DNA of 61,433 bases from Acidobacteriota bacterium (GTDB taxonomy: Bacteria > Acidobacteriota > Terriglobia > Terriglobales > Acidobacteriaceae): the NCBI GenBank assembly GCA_021846945.1, contig JAJZVZ010000008.1:1-61433 (forward strand), written 5' to 3'. Positions within the stretch are counted from its first letter, which is position 1, and each line of letters begins with the position of its first letter. Under the pieces are notes generated by a model. That model was not told where the DNA came from. It saw only the letters and a program-made list of their open reading frames with translations, and did not search any database. Position numbers and translations under genes: made by a program. Of the stretch, positions 50,943 through 61,433 are shown piece after piece.

Positions 50943-51452
50943 ATGAGACTGAGAAAGAACAAGTGCGTTGGAATGGAATCGAAGCTGGCCGAACTGCTGC
51001 TCGATCCGGGTTCGGCGCCTGCCAAGGTTCAGACACACGTTGCAGAGTGCGATCGTTGCCGGAATGAGTTGGCGGAGTTGAAGAGCACCATGGCGTTGCT
51101 GGATGCCTGGGAGGCTCCGGCGCCAAACCCCTACTTCCTTACCCGCATGGAAGCGCGCATGCGGGAAGAACGCGAGGCCACCCCGGCTGGCTGGCTGGCG
51201 CGCAGGATTGTGCGGATTCGCGACAGCTTCGCCTACGGGCCGCGCATGCGGCTCCGCCCGGTGGCGGCGATGGCTCTGACGGGAGTGTTGCTTGTCGGCG
51301 GCGGCACGTATCTTGGTATTACGAATTGGAACCATCCCATCCAGCCCGCCGGACAGACCGCCGTCGTGCATGATTTGCAGACAATGGAGAACAACGCGCA
51401 ACTGCTGGATCAACTGGAGGCACTTTCGAACAACGATAATAACGGGGATTGA
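50943..51452 (+). CDS. Zinc-finger anti-sigma factor, single membrane pass
   Basis: A 169-residue protein from the ATG at 50943 (GGGGG site upstream). The N-terminal zf-HC2 domain has HVAECDRCRNEL near residues 38-50 (HxxxCxxC), typical of ZAS anti-sigma factors. A basic region, one membrane helix (PVAAMALTGVLLVGGGTYLGI, about residues 110-130) and a short Asn-rich periplasmic tail follow. It would bind and inhibit the sigma factor encoded just upstream. Spacing and order are the classic sigma/anti-sigma layout. Confidence 0.85.
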   Translation: MRLRKNKCVGMESKLAELLLDPGSAPAKVQTHVAECDRCRNELAELKSTMALLDAWEAPAPNPYFLTRMEARMREEREATPAGWLARRIVRIRDSFAYGPRMRLRPVAAMALTGVLLVGGGTYLGITNWNHPIQPAGQTAVVHDLQTMENNAQLLDQLEALSNNDNNGD

Positions 51453-51602
51453 AGCATTTTAGGAGTCGCTGGAGAGCGAATGCGATGCTGCGGAGCGGGC
51501 GCAATCGGGAGGGATCGCCAAGCTTCCGGCACCCAGATGACATCGCATCAATTCTTAAGGATTTGTGGGGATTCGCACCTTTTGGCCGGTTGGCCGTGAG
51601 AG

Positions 51603-52460
51603 ATGATTGTGACTTGGACATCCAATGCGGGAAAGATACGCCTGGTTGCCGGGGCGGTGGTGTTCCTTGTCCTTTGTCTGCTTACCTCTATGGCCGCGGG
51701 CCAGCGCCGGGGTTCGTTCCGCTCCGCTCACCCTCCGATGAGGAACTATGCCTTCGCGCGCAATCGGGCTGGGCGCCCGCAGAATCAAGGCCGGCGGGCG
51801 CAACAGTCTCAGCGCCAGCGCCAGCAACGGCAAACCCAGCCGCAACAGCCCCCGCCCCAGCAGCGTCAGGGCCGGCGGAATCAGCCCACGCCGCAGGGGA
51901 ATACGCCGCAGCGCCCGGCCGGCAGTTATCCCGGCGCTGGCGCGCGCCCGCCATACCAGGGCGGGGCTCCCTCCAATTCACGCTCGCCTGGCTCTGCGCG
52001 TGCGCCTTATATCCCTGGCGCGGCTCCGCCGGGTCACTTGGGTGACTGGCTTAACCGGCACGGGAACCTCCCGATTCAGCAGCAGGAACAACTGCTAAGT
52101 CGCGACCCCAGCTTCAATCGCCTTCCGCGCGCCGACCAGCAGCGGCTGATGCAACAGTTGCACAAGGTGGACCAGATGCCGCCGGCGGAAAGAGAGCGGC
52201 GGCTGGCGCGCAACGAAGCGATCGAACACCTTTCGCCCCAGGCGCGCGCCAACCTGGCTCTCTCCGAACGCCGCTGGAACGCCCTGCCCGCCGATCGGCG
52301 AGGTCTCATGAAACAGGCCTTCCAGAATTTGCGAGATGTTCCTCCCGACCAGCGTCAGATGGTGCTTAACTCAGAGCGCTATCGCAATGCCTTTACTCCC
52401 GACGAGCGTGGCATCCTTTCCAATTTTCTGAGCGTGGAACCATACCAGCCCCAGCACTGA
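51603..52460 (+). CDS. Exported Gln/Arg/Pro-rich protein with DUF3106 domain
   Basis: A 285-residue protein with an N-terminal hydrophobic export segment (VAGAVVFLVLCLLTSMAAG). The middle is a long low-complexity Gln/Arg/Pro/Gly region (residues about 45-150), and the C-terminal half is the DUF3106 domain with repeated helical units (WNALPADRRGLMKQAFQNLRDVPPDQRQMVLNSERYRNAFTPDERGIL). DUF3106 is found in exported proteins, usually next to sigma/anti-sigma genes, as here; its function is unknown. No good ribosome binding site precedes the ATG. Confidence 0.75.
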   Translation: MIVTWTSNAGKIRLVAGAVVFLVLCLLTSMAAGQRRGSFRSAHPPMRNYAFARNRAGRPQNQGRRAQQSQRQRQQRQTQPQQPPPQQRQGRRNQPTPQGNTPQRPAGSYPGAGARPPYQGGAPSNSRSPGSARAPYIPGAAPPGHLGDWLNRHGNLPIQQQEQLLSRDPSFNRLPRADQQRLMQQLHKVDQMPPAERERRLARNEAIEHLSPQARANLALSERRWNALPADRRGLMKQAFQNLRDVPPDQRQMVLNSERYRNAFTPDERGILSNFLSVEPYQPQH

Positions 52461-52514
52461 GGTTGCGCGATCACGCACTGGCGCGATACGTCCGGGAGTG
52501 AATAGACTGGCCGC

Positions 52515-53063
52515 ATGGCATTGAAGTTCACCACATCCTACATTGACGACTCGCTGACACTATTCCGGTATTACAAACAGTTGGCCGACCGCGCCATGGA
52601 GCAGGTCACCGACAAGCAGTTGTACGCCGCGCTGGACGAAGAGGCCAACTCGATCGCAGTCATCGTGAAACACATGGCGGGGAACATGCGCTCGCGGTGG
52701 ACAGATTTTCTGACCAGCGACGGCGAGAAGCCGGATCGTGATCGCGACAGCGAATTCGTTGATCCACCGGCGTCGCGCAAGGCTCTACTCGATGCATGGG
52801 AAAGCGGATGGGCGATTCTCTTCCAGGCACTGGAACCGCTTACCGATGCGGATCTCGGGCGTACCATCACCATCCGCGGCGAAGCGCATTCGGTCATGCA
52901 GGCCATCAATCGTCAACTCGCCCACTATGCGCATCACGCAGGCCAGATTGTACTGCTCGCAAAACATTTTGCGCGCGGCCACTGGCAGTCGCTCAGCGTG
53001 CCGCGCAATGCCTCGGCGGAGTTCAATCGGAAGGTGGCCGCAGGCGAGGCGAGTCAAAGGTAA
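52515..53063 (+). CDS. DUF1572 (DinB-like) family protein
   Basis: A 182-residue four-helix-bundle protein of the DinB/YfiT-like superfamily. The family opening is YIDDSLTLFRYYKQLADRAMEQV. Putative metal-ligand histidines lie in VIVKHMAGNMRSRWTDFLTSDGE and in the C-terminal AHYAHHAGQIVLLAKHF. Related proteins are metal-dependent thiol transferases (bacillithiol or mycothiol type); a specific reaction is not known. It stands alone between the DUF3106 gene and efp. Confidence 0.85.
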   Translation: MALKFTTSYIDDSLTLFRYYKQLADRAMEQVTDKQLYAALDEEANSIAVIVKHMAGNMRSRWTDFLTSDGEKPDRDRDSEFVDPPASRKALLDAWESGWAILFQALEPLTDADLGRTITIRGEAHSVMQAINRQLAHYAHHAGQIVLLAKHFARGHWQSLSVPRNASAEFNRKVAAGEASQR

Positions 53064-53240
53064 GCAGAGCTGACCGGAGCCGTGCGTTGCCTTGCCGGCC
53101 GGGCCGGCCGATTCGCGCAGGCCGGGTTGAGCTGTACGCGGCTGCCCATCGCCAGTCGGCCCTAAGTTACAATCGAAGTAAGGCTAAGGCCAGATTTTTT
53201 GCGGTGTTGACCGCAGATAGAGCGAGGAGTTTCAAGGCTT

Positions 53241-53801
53241 ATGGCGATTCCCGCCACTCAATTGCGTCCGGGCATGATTATCAAGCACAACGACCAGCTG
53301 CATCTGGTCTTCAAGGTGGAGCACCGCACGCCCGGCAACCTGCGCGCCTTCATCCAGGCCAAGCTGCGCAATCTCAAGTCTGGCGCGATGTTCGAGCATC
53401 GCTTCCGCTCCGCCGACGCCATCGAAAAAGTCGTCGTGGATGAGGTCCCCATGGAGTTCCTCTACTCGGACGGCGACGACTACTACTTCATGAACCCCGA
53501 GAATTATGAGCAGACCGTGCTGAAGAGTTCCACGCTCGGCGATGCGGTCGAGTATCTTACGTCCAACCTGCAGATCCGGGTCAGCTATCATGACGGCCAG
53601 GCCGTGGGCATCGAGTTGCCGTCGTCGGTGGAACTGACGGTTGTCGAAACCGAGCCCGGCCTCAAGTCGGCCACCGCCTCCAGCGTCACCAAGCCCGCCA
53701 AGACGGAAACCGGACTCGTGGTCCAAGTCCCGCCTTTCATCAACGAAGGCGAGAAGATCCGCGTGGATACGAGTGAGGGCGCGTATCTGAGCAGGGCGTA
53801 A
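53241..53801 (+). CDS. efp: Translation elongation factor P
   Basis: A 186-residue three-barrel protein that relieves ribosome stalling at consecutive prolines. The family C-terminal signature PFINEGEKIRVDTSEGAYLSR is present. At the tip loop the sequence is EHRTPGNLRAF, so the residue aligned with the modified Lys34 of E. coli is N33. This is the PGN variant, expected to act without lysylation or rhamnosylation (inference). AGGAG lies 11 bases before the ATG. A UUCG-capped terminator follows the gene. Confidence 0.95.
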   Translation: MAIPATQLRPGMIIKHNDQLHLVFKVEHRTPGNLRAFIQAKLRNLKSGAMFEHRFRSADAIEKVVVDEVPMEFLYSDGDDYYFMNPENYEQTVLKSSTLGDAVEYLTSNLQIRVSYHDGQAVGIELPSSVELTVVETEPGLKSATASSVTKPAKTETGLVVQVPPFINEGEKIRVDTSEGAYLSRA

Positions 53802-53822
53802 TTCTGGCACCATCAAGACTTC

Positions 53823-53852
53823 AAAACCATCGCCTTCGGGCGATGGTTTTTT
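53823..53852. terminator. Intrinsic terminator of efp, UUCG tetraloop
   Basis: Arms 53823-53834 and 53839-53850, 12 bases, perfectly paired around TTCG, with a run of six T at the 3' side. The A run on the left lets it work on the minus strand as well, behind infB. Confidence 0.9.
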
Positions 53853-53879
53853 CATAAAGTTTTGAGGATTGCGCGAAAT

Positions 53880-53918
53880 GCATCGGCCCGCTTCCCATGA
53901 CGAGGAGCGGGCCGATGC
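53880..53918 (-). terminator. Hairpin downstream of infB
   Basis: Thirteen-base perfect arms (53880-53892 and 53906-53918) around a 13-base loop, 26 bases beyond the infB stop. GCATTTCG follows on the minus strand; the efp hairpin lies just beyond. Confidence 0.55.
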
Positions 53919-53943
53919 TTTGTTGCAGATTTATGCTTGCGGG

Positions 53944-57210
<3,267 letters not shown>

Positions 57211-57329
57211 CCGCCTCTTTTCGAAATGTGCTACCCAAAGCCTCTTAGTCGCTCATAGCTACCTCATGGCAATGGCCGCTCTTCATTCTTGCATCATCGT
57301 CGAATTGGCCTAAAAGGAGCGAGCGCATC

Positions 57330-58850
57330 TTACGCGCCGCCCTCCCGGCCTGCCTGATCGTTCTCACTTGCCTGCGCGCCTTCCGGCTCCGTATCGCCGA
57401 AGGCATTCGCCGCTTCCGCCTCGTCGGCGGGAGTTGCCGCGGCTTCGGGCTGCGCTGCACCTTCCGCTCCGGCATCAGCCACAGCCGCTTCGTTTTCACC
57501 CGCAGCCAGTTGAGCGGTTTGCGCTTCAGATCCTTCCGCTCCCGCTAACGGCGCCTGCCCCTCTTCGCCTTCCACAAAGTGGCCGAAGTAGTGGCGCACG
57601 GCCACGCTGATTTTTTCCAGGGTCTTTTCGCCGATGCCTGGAATCTCCTCGAGTTGTTCGGGGGTCATGTCAGCCAGCCCCTCAACGGTAGTGACTCCGG
57701 CAGCGATCAGCTTCTGAATAATGCCGTCACCCAGCTCGGTGACCTGCTCAATCGGCGTGGTGGGTCCACCGGAAAGCGCCTGCATCTGCTGCTCGACTTC
57801 CTGGCGCTTCTCTTCTTCGCTCTTGATGTCGATCTTCCATCCCAGCAGCTTGGCGGCCAGACGGACGTTTTGGCCTTTCTTGCCGATCGCCAGCGAAAGC
57901 TGCGTGTCGTCTACGATCACTTCCAACTGCTTTTCGCCCAGATCGGAAATTGAGACGCGACTGACTTTGGCTGGCTGCAAAGCCTTTTCAGCGAACGTCG
58001 TGATCTCGTCGCTGTACTCAATGATGTCGATCTTCTCGCCGCGCAACTCGCGGATGATTGACTGCACGCGCATGCCCTTCATGCCTACGCAAGCGCCCAC
58101 CGGGTCTACATCCTTGTCGCGGCTTTGCACGGCGATCTTGGTGCGCTCGCCGGCTTCGCGGGCAATGGCTTTGATGACGACGGTGTTGTCGTAAATCTCG
58201 GGAACCTCGGACTGGAAGAGATTCTGGACCAGTTCCGGCGCGGCGCGCGAGACGACCACCTGTGGCCCCTTGGCGGCGCGATCCACCTTGAGCAGCACCA
58301 CGCGCACGCGCTCGCCCACTGAGAACTGCTCCAGGCGCGACTGCTCCCGGCGCGGGCAGCGGGCCTCGGCCTTGCCGAGGTCGAAGATAATGTCCTGGCC
58401 CTCGACGCGCTTTACGGTCGCGGTGAGAACTTCCTTTTCGCGGTGAGCGTACTCATTGAAGACGGTGTCGCGCTCGGCTTCGCGGACTTTCTGGAAAATG
58501 ACCTGCTTGGCCAGTTGGGCGGCAATGCGGCCTAGTGGACTGGTATCGCGATAGAGGCGAATTTCGCTGCCCACCTCGGCTCCGGGCGCCAGTTCCTGGG
58601 CTTCGGCCAGAGTGATCTGGTTCAGGGGATCCTCAATCTGATCCTCATCTGCAACAACGGTCTTATAGACGTAAGCCGTAATTTCACCAGTTTCTCTGTT
58701 CAGCTCCCCGCGCATGTTCTCCTGGGTCTTGTAATACTTACGCGTGGCCAGGGCAATGGCCTCTTCAACGGCTCCGACAACAATGCCGGGGTCGATCCCC
58801 TTCTCCTGGCTCAGGAGTTCGATGCTCTGGTACAAAGCGCTGGTGGCCAT
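57330..58850 (-). CDS. nusA: Transcription termination/antitermination factor NusA
   Basis: A 506-residue protein: N-terminal RNA polymerase-binding domain (ALYQSIELLSQEKGIDPGIVVGAVEEAIALATRK), S1 domain (near residue 135), two KH domains (GACVGMKGMRVQSIIRELRGEKIDIIEYS and LAIGKKGQNVRLAAKLLGWKIDIKSEEE), a helix-hairpin-helix near residue 400 (GLADMTPEQLEEIPGIGEKTLEKI) and an acidic Ala/Glu-rich tail. It binds RNA polymerase and RNA to set pausing and termination. It lies between rimP and infB; no ylxR (DUF448) gene intervenes, although one often does in this operon. Confidence 0.95.
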   Translation of the reverse strand: MATSALYQSIELLSQEKGIDPGIVVGAVEEAIALATRKYYKTQENMRGELNRETGEITAYVYKTVVADEDQIEDPLNQITLAEAQELAPGAEVGSEIRLYRDTSPLGRIAAQLAKQVIFQKVREAERDTVFNEYAHREKEVLTATVKRVEGQDIIFDLGKAEARCPRREQSRLEQFSVGERVRVVLLKVDRAAKGPQVVVSRAAPELVQNLFQSEVPEIYDNTVVIKAIAREAGERTKIAVQSRDKDVDPVGACVGMKGMRVQSIIRELRGEKIDIIEYSDEITTFAEKALQPAKVSRVSISDLGEKQLEVIVDDTQLSLAIGKKGQNVRLAAKLLGWKIDIKSEEEKRQEVEQQMQALSGGPTTPIEQVTELGDGIIQKLIAAGVTTVEGLADMTPEQLEEIPGIGEKTLEKISVAVRHYFGHFVEGEEGQAPLAGAEGSEAQTAQLAAGENEAAVADAGAEGAAQPEAAATPADEAEAANAFGDTEPEGAQASENDQAGREGGA

Positions 58851-59025
58851 ACTCCCTACTCTCTCGTCTTGATATTGCGCGCTCGGGTCTACAGGCCCGG
58901 CGCCGCAACGTGCTTATATGTGGGACGCGGGACCGGGCAACAAGGAAGACAGGCACATCTGGATTGATTCATCCGTCAGATTTCCGTTTTCTCTTTTTCT
59001 TCCCTAACCCATTTATCCCTGTCCT

Positions 59026-59634
59026 TCAAATCTCTGGCGTCAGATGCGCCTTTTCGATGTTGTCAAAGGCAATCTCCACCGTACTCACGCCAGCCTTGCG
59101 GCTCTTGCTGTTCTGCTTCACTGCCCCCAGATCCAGGGTGATCGTTCTGCCGACCGCTGACTCTGGTTCCGGTGAAGCAACCAACCGCCCGTGCCAATGG
59201 CGATTGTTGCGGATGGGCTCAAATGTCTGCACCTTCACCAGACAGCCCGCAAACCGTACGAAGTCTTCCGGACGCGTTAACTTGCGGTCCAGGCCCGGAG
59301 AACTGGCCTCAAGCGTATATCCAGTGCCGGAAACCAGGTCTTCCACGTCCAGCAGCACTCCAAAATCCCGGCTGAAGCTGGCGCAATCTTCATGGGTAAC
59401 GCCGGAGAGCTGCTCGACAGACAATCTGCCTTCCATCAGCCGCTCCGGAAGGCCCTCTTCCCCAGCCTCGATGGCCGCCTTGAGCCTTGCCCTGCCTTCG
59501 GCGTTCTTCTCGAGAAAGACCCGGAGGATACGCTCCTTTGCCGGGCCGGCGAACTCGATGTCCACCACGTCCAGCCCGTGTGAAGCGGCCACCCTTGCCG
59601 CCGCCGATCGGATTTCCTCCAGCCTGACCGCCAT
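59026..59634 (-). CDS. rimP: Ribosome maturation factor RimP
   Basis: A 202-residue protein needed for 30S subunit maturation. It starts at the ATG at 59634 (MAVRLEEIRSAAARVAASHGLDVVDIEF), the normal family start; the frame runs open to 59721 through the leader hairpin. The RimP core includes EFAGPAKERILRVFLEK, SVEQLSGVTHEDCASFSRDFGVLLDVEDL and YTLEASSPGLDRKLTRPEDFVRFAG. A GGAA stretch lies close to the start. It is the first gene of the rimP-nusA-infB operon, 175 bases upstream of nusA. Confidence 0.93.
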   Translation of the reverse strand: MAVRLEEIRSAAARVAASHGLDVVDIEFAGPAKERILRVFLEKNAEGRARLKAAIEAGEEGLPERLMEGRLSVEQLSGVTHEDCASFSRDFGVLLDVEDLVSGTGYTLEASSPGLDRKLTRPEDFVRFAGCLVKVQTFEPIRNNRHWHGRLVASPEPESAVGRTITLDLGAVKQNSKSRKAGVSTVEIAFDNIEKAHLTPEI

Positions 59635-59699
59635 CGTTCCTATGCCGTCCTGGGGCGACCGACCTTCCCCGGAATCAGCCCTTGAAATTTGCTGCAAAT

Positions 59700-59722
59700 A
59701 AAAAGTGGGCTCTGAGCCCACT
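59700..59722 (-). terminator. Intrinsic terminator in the rimP-nusA-infB leader (attenuator candidate)
   Basis: On the minus strand, AGTGGGCTC-A-GAGCCCACT followed by a T run forms a textbook terminator (arms 59722-59714 and 59712-59704, T run 59704-59700). It ends 66 bases before the rimP start, inside the predicted leader. No gene upstream on the minus strand needs it, so an attenuator is the simplest reading. Confidence 0.65.
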
Positions 59723-59783
59723 CATCTCTCCGCCAGCCGGTGCGTTCACGGTCGCTCAGGCGGACAAACGCGTCTGCCACTTT

Positions 59784-59812
59784 AGGATACGGCGATTTGA
59801 GGAGAAATTCAA
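59784..59812 (-). promoter_or_regulatory. Promoter of the rimP-nusA-infB operon
   Basis: On the minus strand, TTGAAT (59812-59807) and TATCCT (59789-59784), spaced 17 bases. The predicted start near 59777 gives a leader of about 143 bases that includes the hairpin at 59704-59722. Confidence 0.5.
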
Positions 59813-59987
59813 CGGGGAGCCGTTGAAAAGCGCATTATCAACGCGGCTGGAAGGGCAAGCGAAAGCATGGCAGGCGGCCGGTGAGCGTTCACAGCGCTGA
59901 AGTTGGCCGGTTTCCGCCGGCCGATCCAAATAATGGGGTCCACAGCCAGCCACATTCTGGCCGGATGCTAGACTTGAGTGTAGTATT

Positions 59988-61394
59988 ATGCCGGTTTCGT
60001 GCCCTTCTCATTCGCCTGTCATGCCTTCTTCCGCCGAGACTCCCGATCCTCGCACTGCGTTGCTGGAGGGTGCCGCACAGGCTGCTATCAGTTATCTGGC
60101 GGAGGAGGATACCCGCCCGGTAGCTCCGCGGCCGGAAGCGTTGACGGCGCTGGATGCATTGCGGGCTCCGCTTCCGGAAGAGCCGACGAGCGCCAAAGAT
60201 GTCTTACATTTGCTGGACACTTATGGCTCGCCGGCCACAGTCGGCAAAACGGGTGGACGCAACTTCGGCTTTGTGAACGGCGGGTGCCTGCCGGCGGCGC
60301 TGGCGGCGAGCTGGCTGGTGAGCACATGGGACCAGAACGCGGCTTTCTTTGTGCAATCGCCGGCGGCCATCACAATGGAAGAAGTTGCCCTGGAGTGGGT
60401 TCGGCAACTGCTGGGTCTGCCGGAGGAAACAGCTGGAGCGGTCGTGACCGGCGCCACCATGGCCAACTTTACCGCGCTGGCTGCGGCCCGGCACGCGCTG
60501 CTGGAGCGCGCTGGCTGGAATGCGGATGACGACGGCCTCTTTGGCGCGCCACCGATCACGGTTGTGGTGGGCGCGGAGGCTCATGCTTCCGTCGCCAAGA
60601 CTCTGGGCATGCTCGGGATGGGGCGCAAGCGGGTTGTGCGCGTACCGGTGGATGGACAGGGACGCATGCGGGCCGATGCGCTGCCCCGCCTGGATGAGCG
60701 GACGATTCTCTGCCTCCAGGCCGGCAACGTAAATACAGGAGCCTTTGACCCGGCGGCAGAGATTTGCCCGATTGCGCGGGCGGCTGGAGCGTGGATTCAC
60801 GTGGATGGAGCTTTCGGGCTGTGGGCCGCCGCCTCGCCTGCATACCGGTGGCTCACCGAGGGCTTTGAACAGGCCGATTCCTGGGCCACTGACGCGCACA
60901 AGTGGCCCAACGTCGGTTATGACTGCGGCATTGCCATGGTGCGCGATGCTGCCGCGCTGCGCGGAGCCATGTCGATCCAGGCCTCTTACCTGGCCCTGGG
61001 CGACCACCGCGAGCCCTCCGACTACAATCCGGAGCTTTCGCGCCGCGCCCGCGGGGTGGAACTGTGGGCTGGATTGCGCTCGCTCGGGAAGAAGGGAATG
61101 GCGGAGATCGTAGAGCGAACCTCGCGCCACGCGCAGCGCTTCGCTGACCGGTTGCGTGCCGCCGGTTACGAAATTCTGAACGATGTGGTCGTCAACCAGG
61201 TGCTGGTGTCATTCGGCTCTGCGGAGAAAACACTGCGGACGATCGCACGCATCCAGAAGGATGGAACCTGCTGGTGCGGTTCAACCGTCTGGCAGGGACA
61301 CACCGCCATGCGCATCAGCGTGTCGTCATGGGCCACCAGCGACGACGACGTGGAACGCAGCCTGGCGGCAATGCTCCGTGCGGCCGAGGGGTAG
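59988..61394 (+). CDS. PLP-dependent group II amino acid decarboxylase
   Basis: A 468-residue PLP enzyme of the group II family (glutamate, aromatic amino acid and aspartate decarboxylases). Signs are GGRNFGFVNGGCLPAALAASWL near residue 85, the cofactor block VVTGATMANFTALAAARHAL near 155, the PLP aspartate in WIHVDGAFGLWAAASPAY near 270 and the Schiff-base lysine K305 in ATDAHKWPNVGYDCG. Which amino acid it uses is not clear. The start may be the later ATG at 60021; neither has a good ribosome binding site. The stop is 39 bases before the window edge. Confidence 0.85.
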   Translation: MPVSCPSHSPVMPSSAETPDPRTALLEGAAQAAISYLAEEDTRPVAPRPEALTALDALRAPLPEEPTSAKDVLHLLDTYGSPATVGKTGGRNFGFVNGGCLPAALAASWLVSTWDQNAAFFVQSPAAITMEEVALEWVRQLLGLPEETAGAVVTGATMANFTALAAARHALLERAGWNADDDGLFGAPPITVVVGAEAHASVAKTLGMLGMGRKRVVRVPVDGQGRMRADALPRLDERTILCLQAGNVNTGAFDPAAEICPIARAAGAWIHVDGAFGLWAAASPAYRWLTEGFEQADSWATDAHKWPNVGYDCGIAMVRDAAALRGAMSIQASYLALGDHREPSDYNPELSRRARGVELWAGLRSLGKKGMAEIVERTSRHAQRFADRLRAAGYEILNDVVVNQVLVSFGSAEKTLRTIARIQKDGTCWCGSTVWQGHTAMRISVSSWATSDDDVERSLAAMLRAAEG

Positions 61395-61433
61395 ACCAGG
61401 AAGATTATTCGGCTGCGCGCGGACCGCGAGACA

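Noticed and set aside
53201..53214. Short GCGGT-GTTG-ACCGC dyad before efp
   Set aside because: Five-base arms are too short to be significant in GC-rich DNA, and the position has no matching promoter.

Overview
The window is a GC-rich, densely packed piece of a bacterial chromosome with about 55 genes on both strands. The gene set points to an Acidobacteriota member, most likely of the Terriglobia/Acidobacteriaceae type. It holds a TIGR03435 soil-bacterium family protein, a lone hopanoid glycosyltransferase (HpnI), paired MacB-like FtsX permeases, DUF1572, DUF3536 and DUF5054 proteins, a one-piece LptF-LptG permease and an EF-P of the PGN loop type. Assignment is from family content only; there is no rRNA gene, and the only tRNA found is tRNA-Val(CAC). 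I saw no prophage, CRISPR array, plasmid origin or intact insertion sequence.

Layout. 1-8.6 kb: end of a membrane protein, a methyltransferase, dapA, a DUF4382-type lipoprotein, an MFS drug exporter, an isochorismatase-like hydrolase, a YqeY protein and a FecR-domain surface protein with a Gly-rich tail. 8.9-12 kb: serine biosynthesis, with a class V aminotransferase followed by a 3-phosphoglycerate dehydrogenase carrying an N-terminal XRE-type helix-turn-helix; the promoter overlaps two inverted repeats. 12.3-14 kb: ECF sigma factor, membrane anti-sigma candidate and a secreted protein. 14-19 kb (minus strand): fused LptF-LptG, copper ATPase and copper chaperone. 19-24.5 kb: Nudix, alpha/beta hydrolase, an internally deleted ACR3 arsenite-pump remnant, then (minus) a duplicated-domain secreted protein, an M23 peptidase, 6-phosphogluconolactonase and glucokinase.

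25-38 kb: glyA, a small basic protein, two secreted proteins including TIGR03435, an aldehyde dehydrogenase, a Tat-exported DUF5054 protein, an AlkA-like glycosylase, a GH57/DUF3536 protein and HpnI. 38-43.4 kb: two MacB-like permeases without an ATPase, separated by a broken four-helix-bundle gene, then ribosomal protein S1. 43.7-49.8 kb: secreted hydrolase, a lipoprotein behind a highly structured leader, a YifB/ComM ATPase, a 23-residue Lys/Ala peptide gene with its own promoter and terminator, RsmE and another lipoprotein. 49.8-61.4 kb: tRNA-Val, a second sigma/anti-sigma/DUF3106 set, DUF1572, efp, the rimP-nusA-infB operon (minus) with an attenuator-like leader, and a PLP-dependent decarboxylase.

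The most unusual observations are the HTH-SerA fusion with an internal ribosome binding site and an operator-like promoter; the tiny histone-tail-like gene at 47994; the multi-helix RNA-like element at 45032-45168; the REP-like hairpin inside copA; the terminator in the rimP-nusA-infB leader; and two decayed genes (ACR3 and four-helix-bundle) whose lesions can be read directly. All functional assignments come from reading the sequence; no database search was run.
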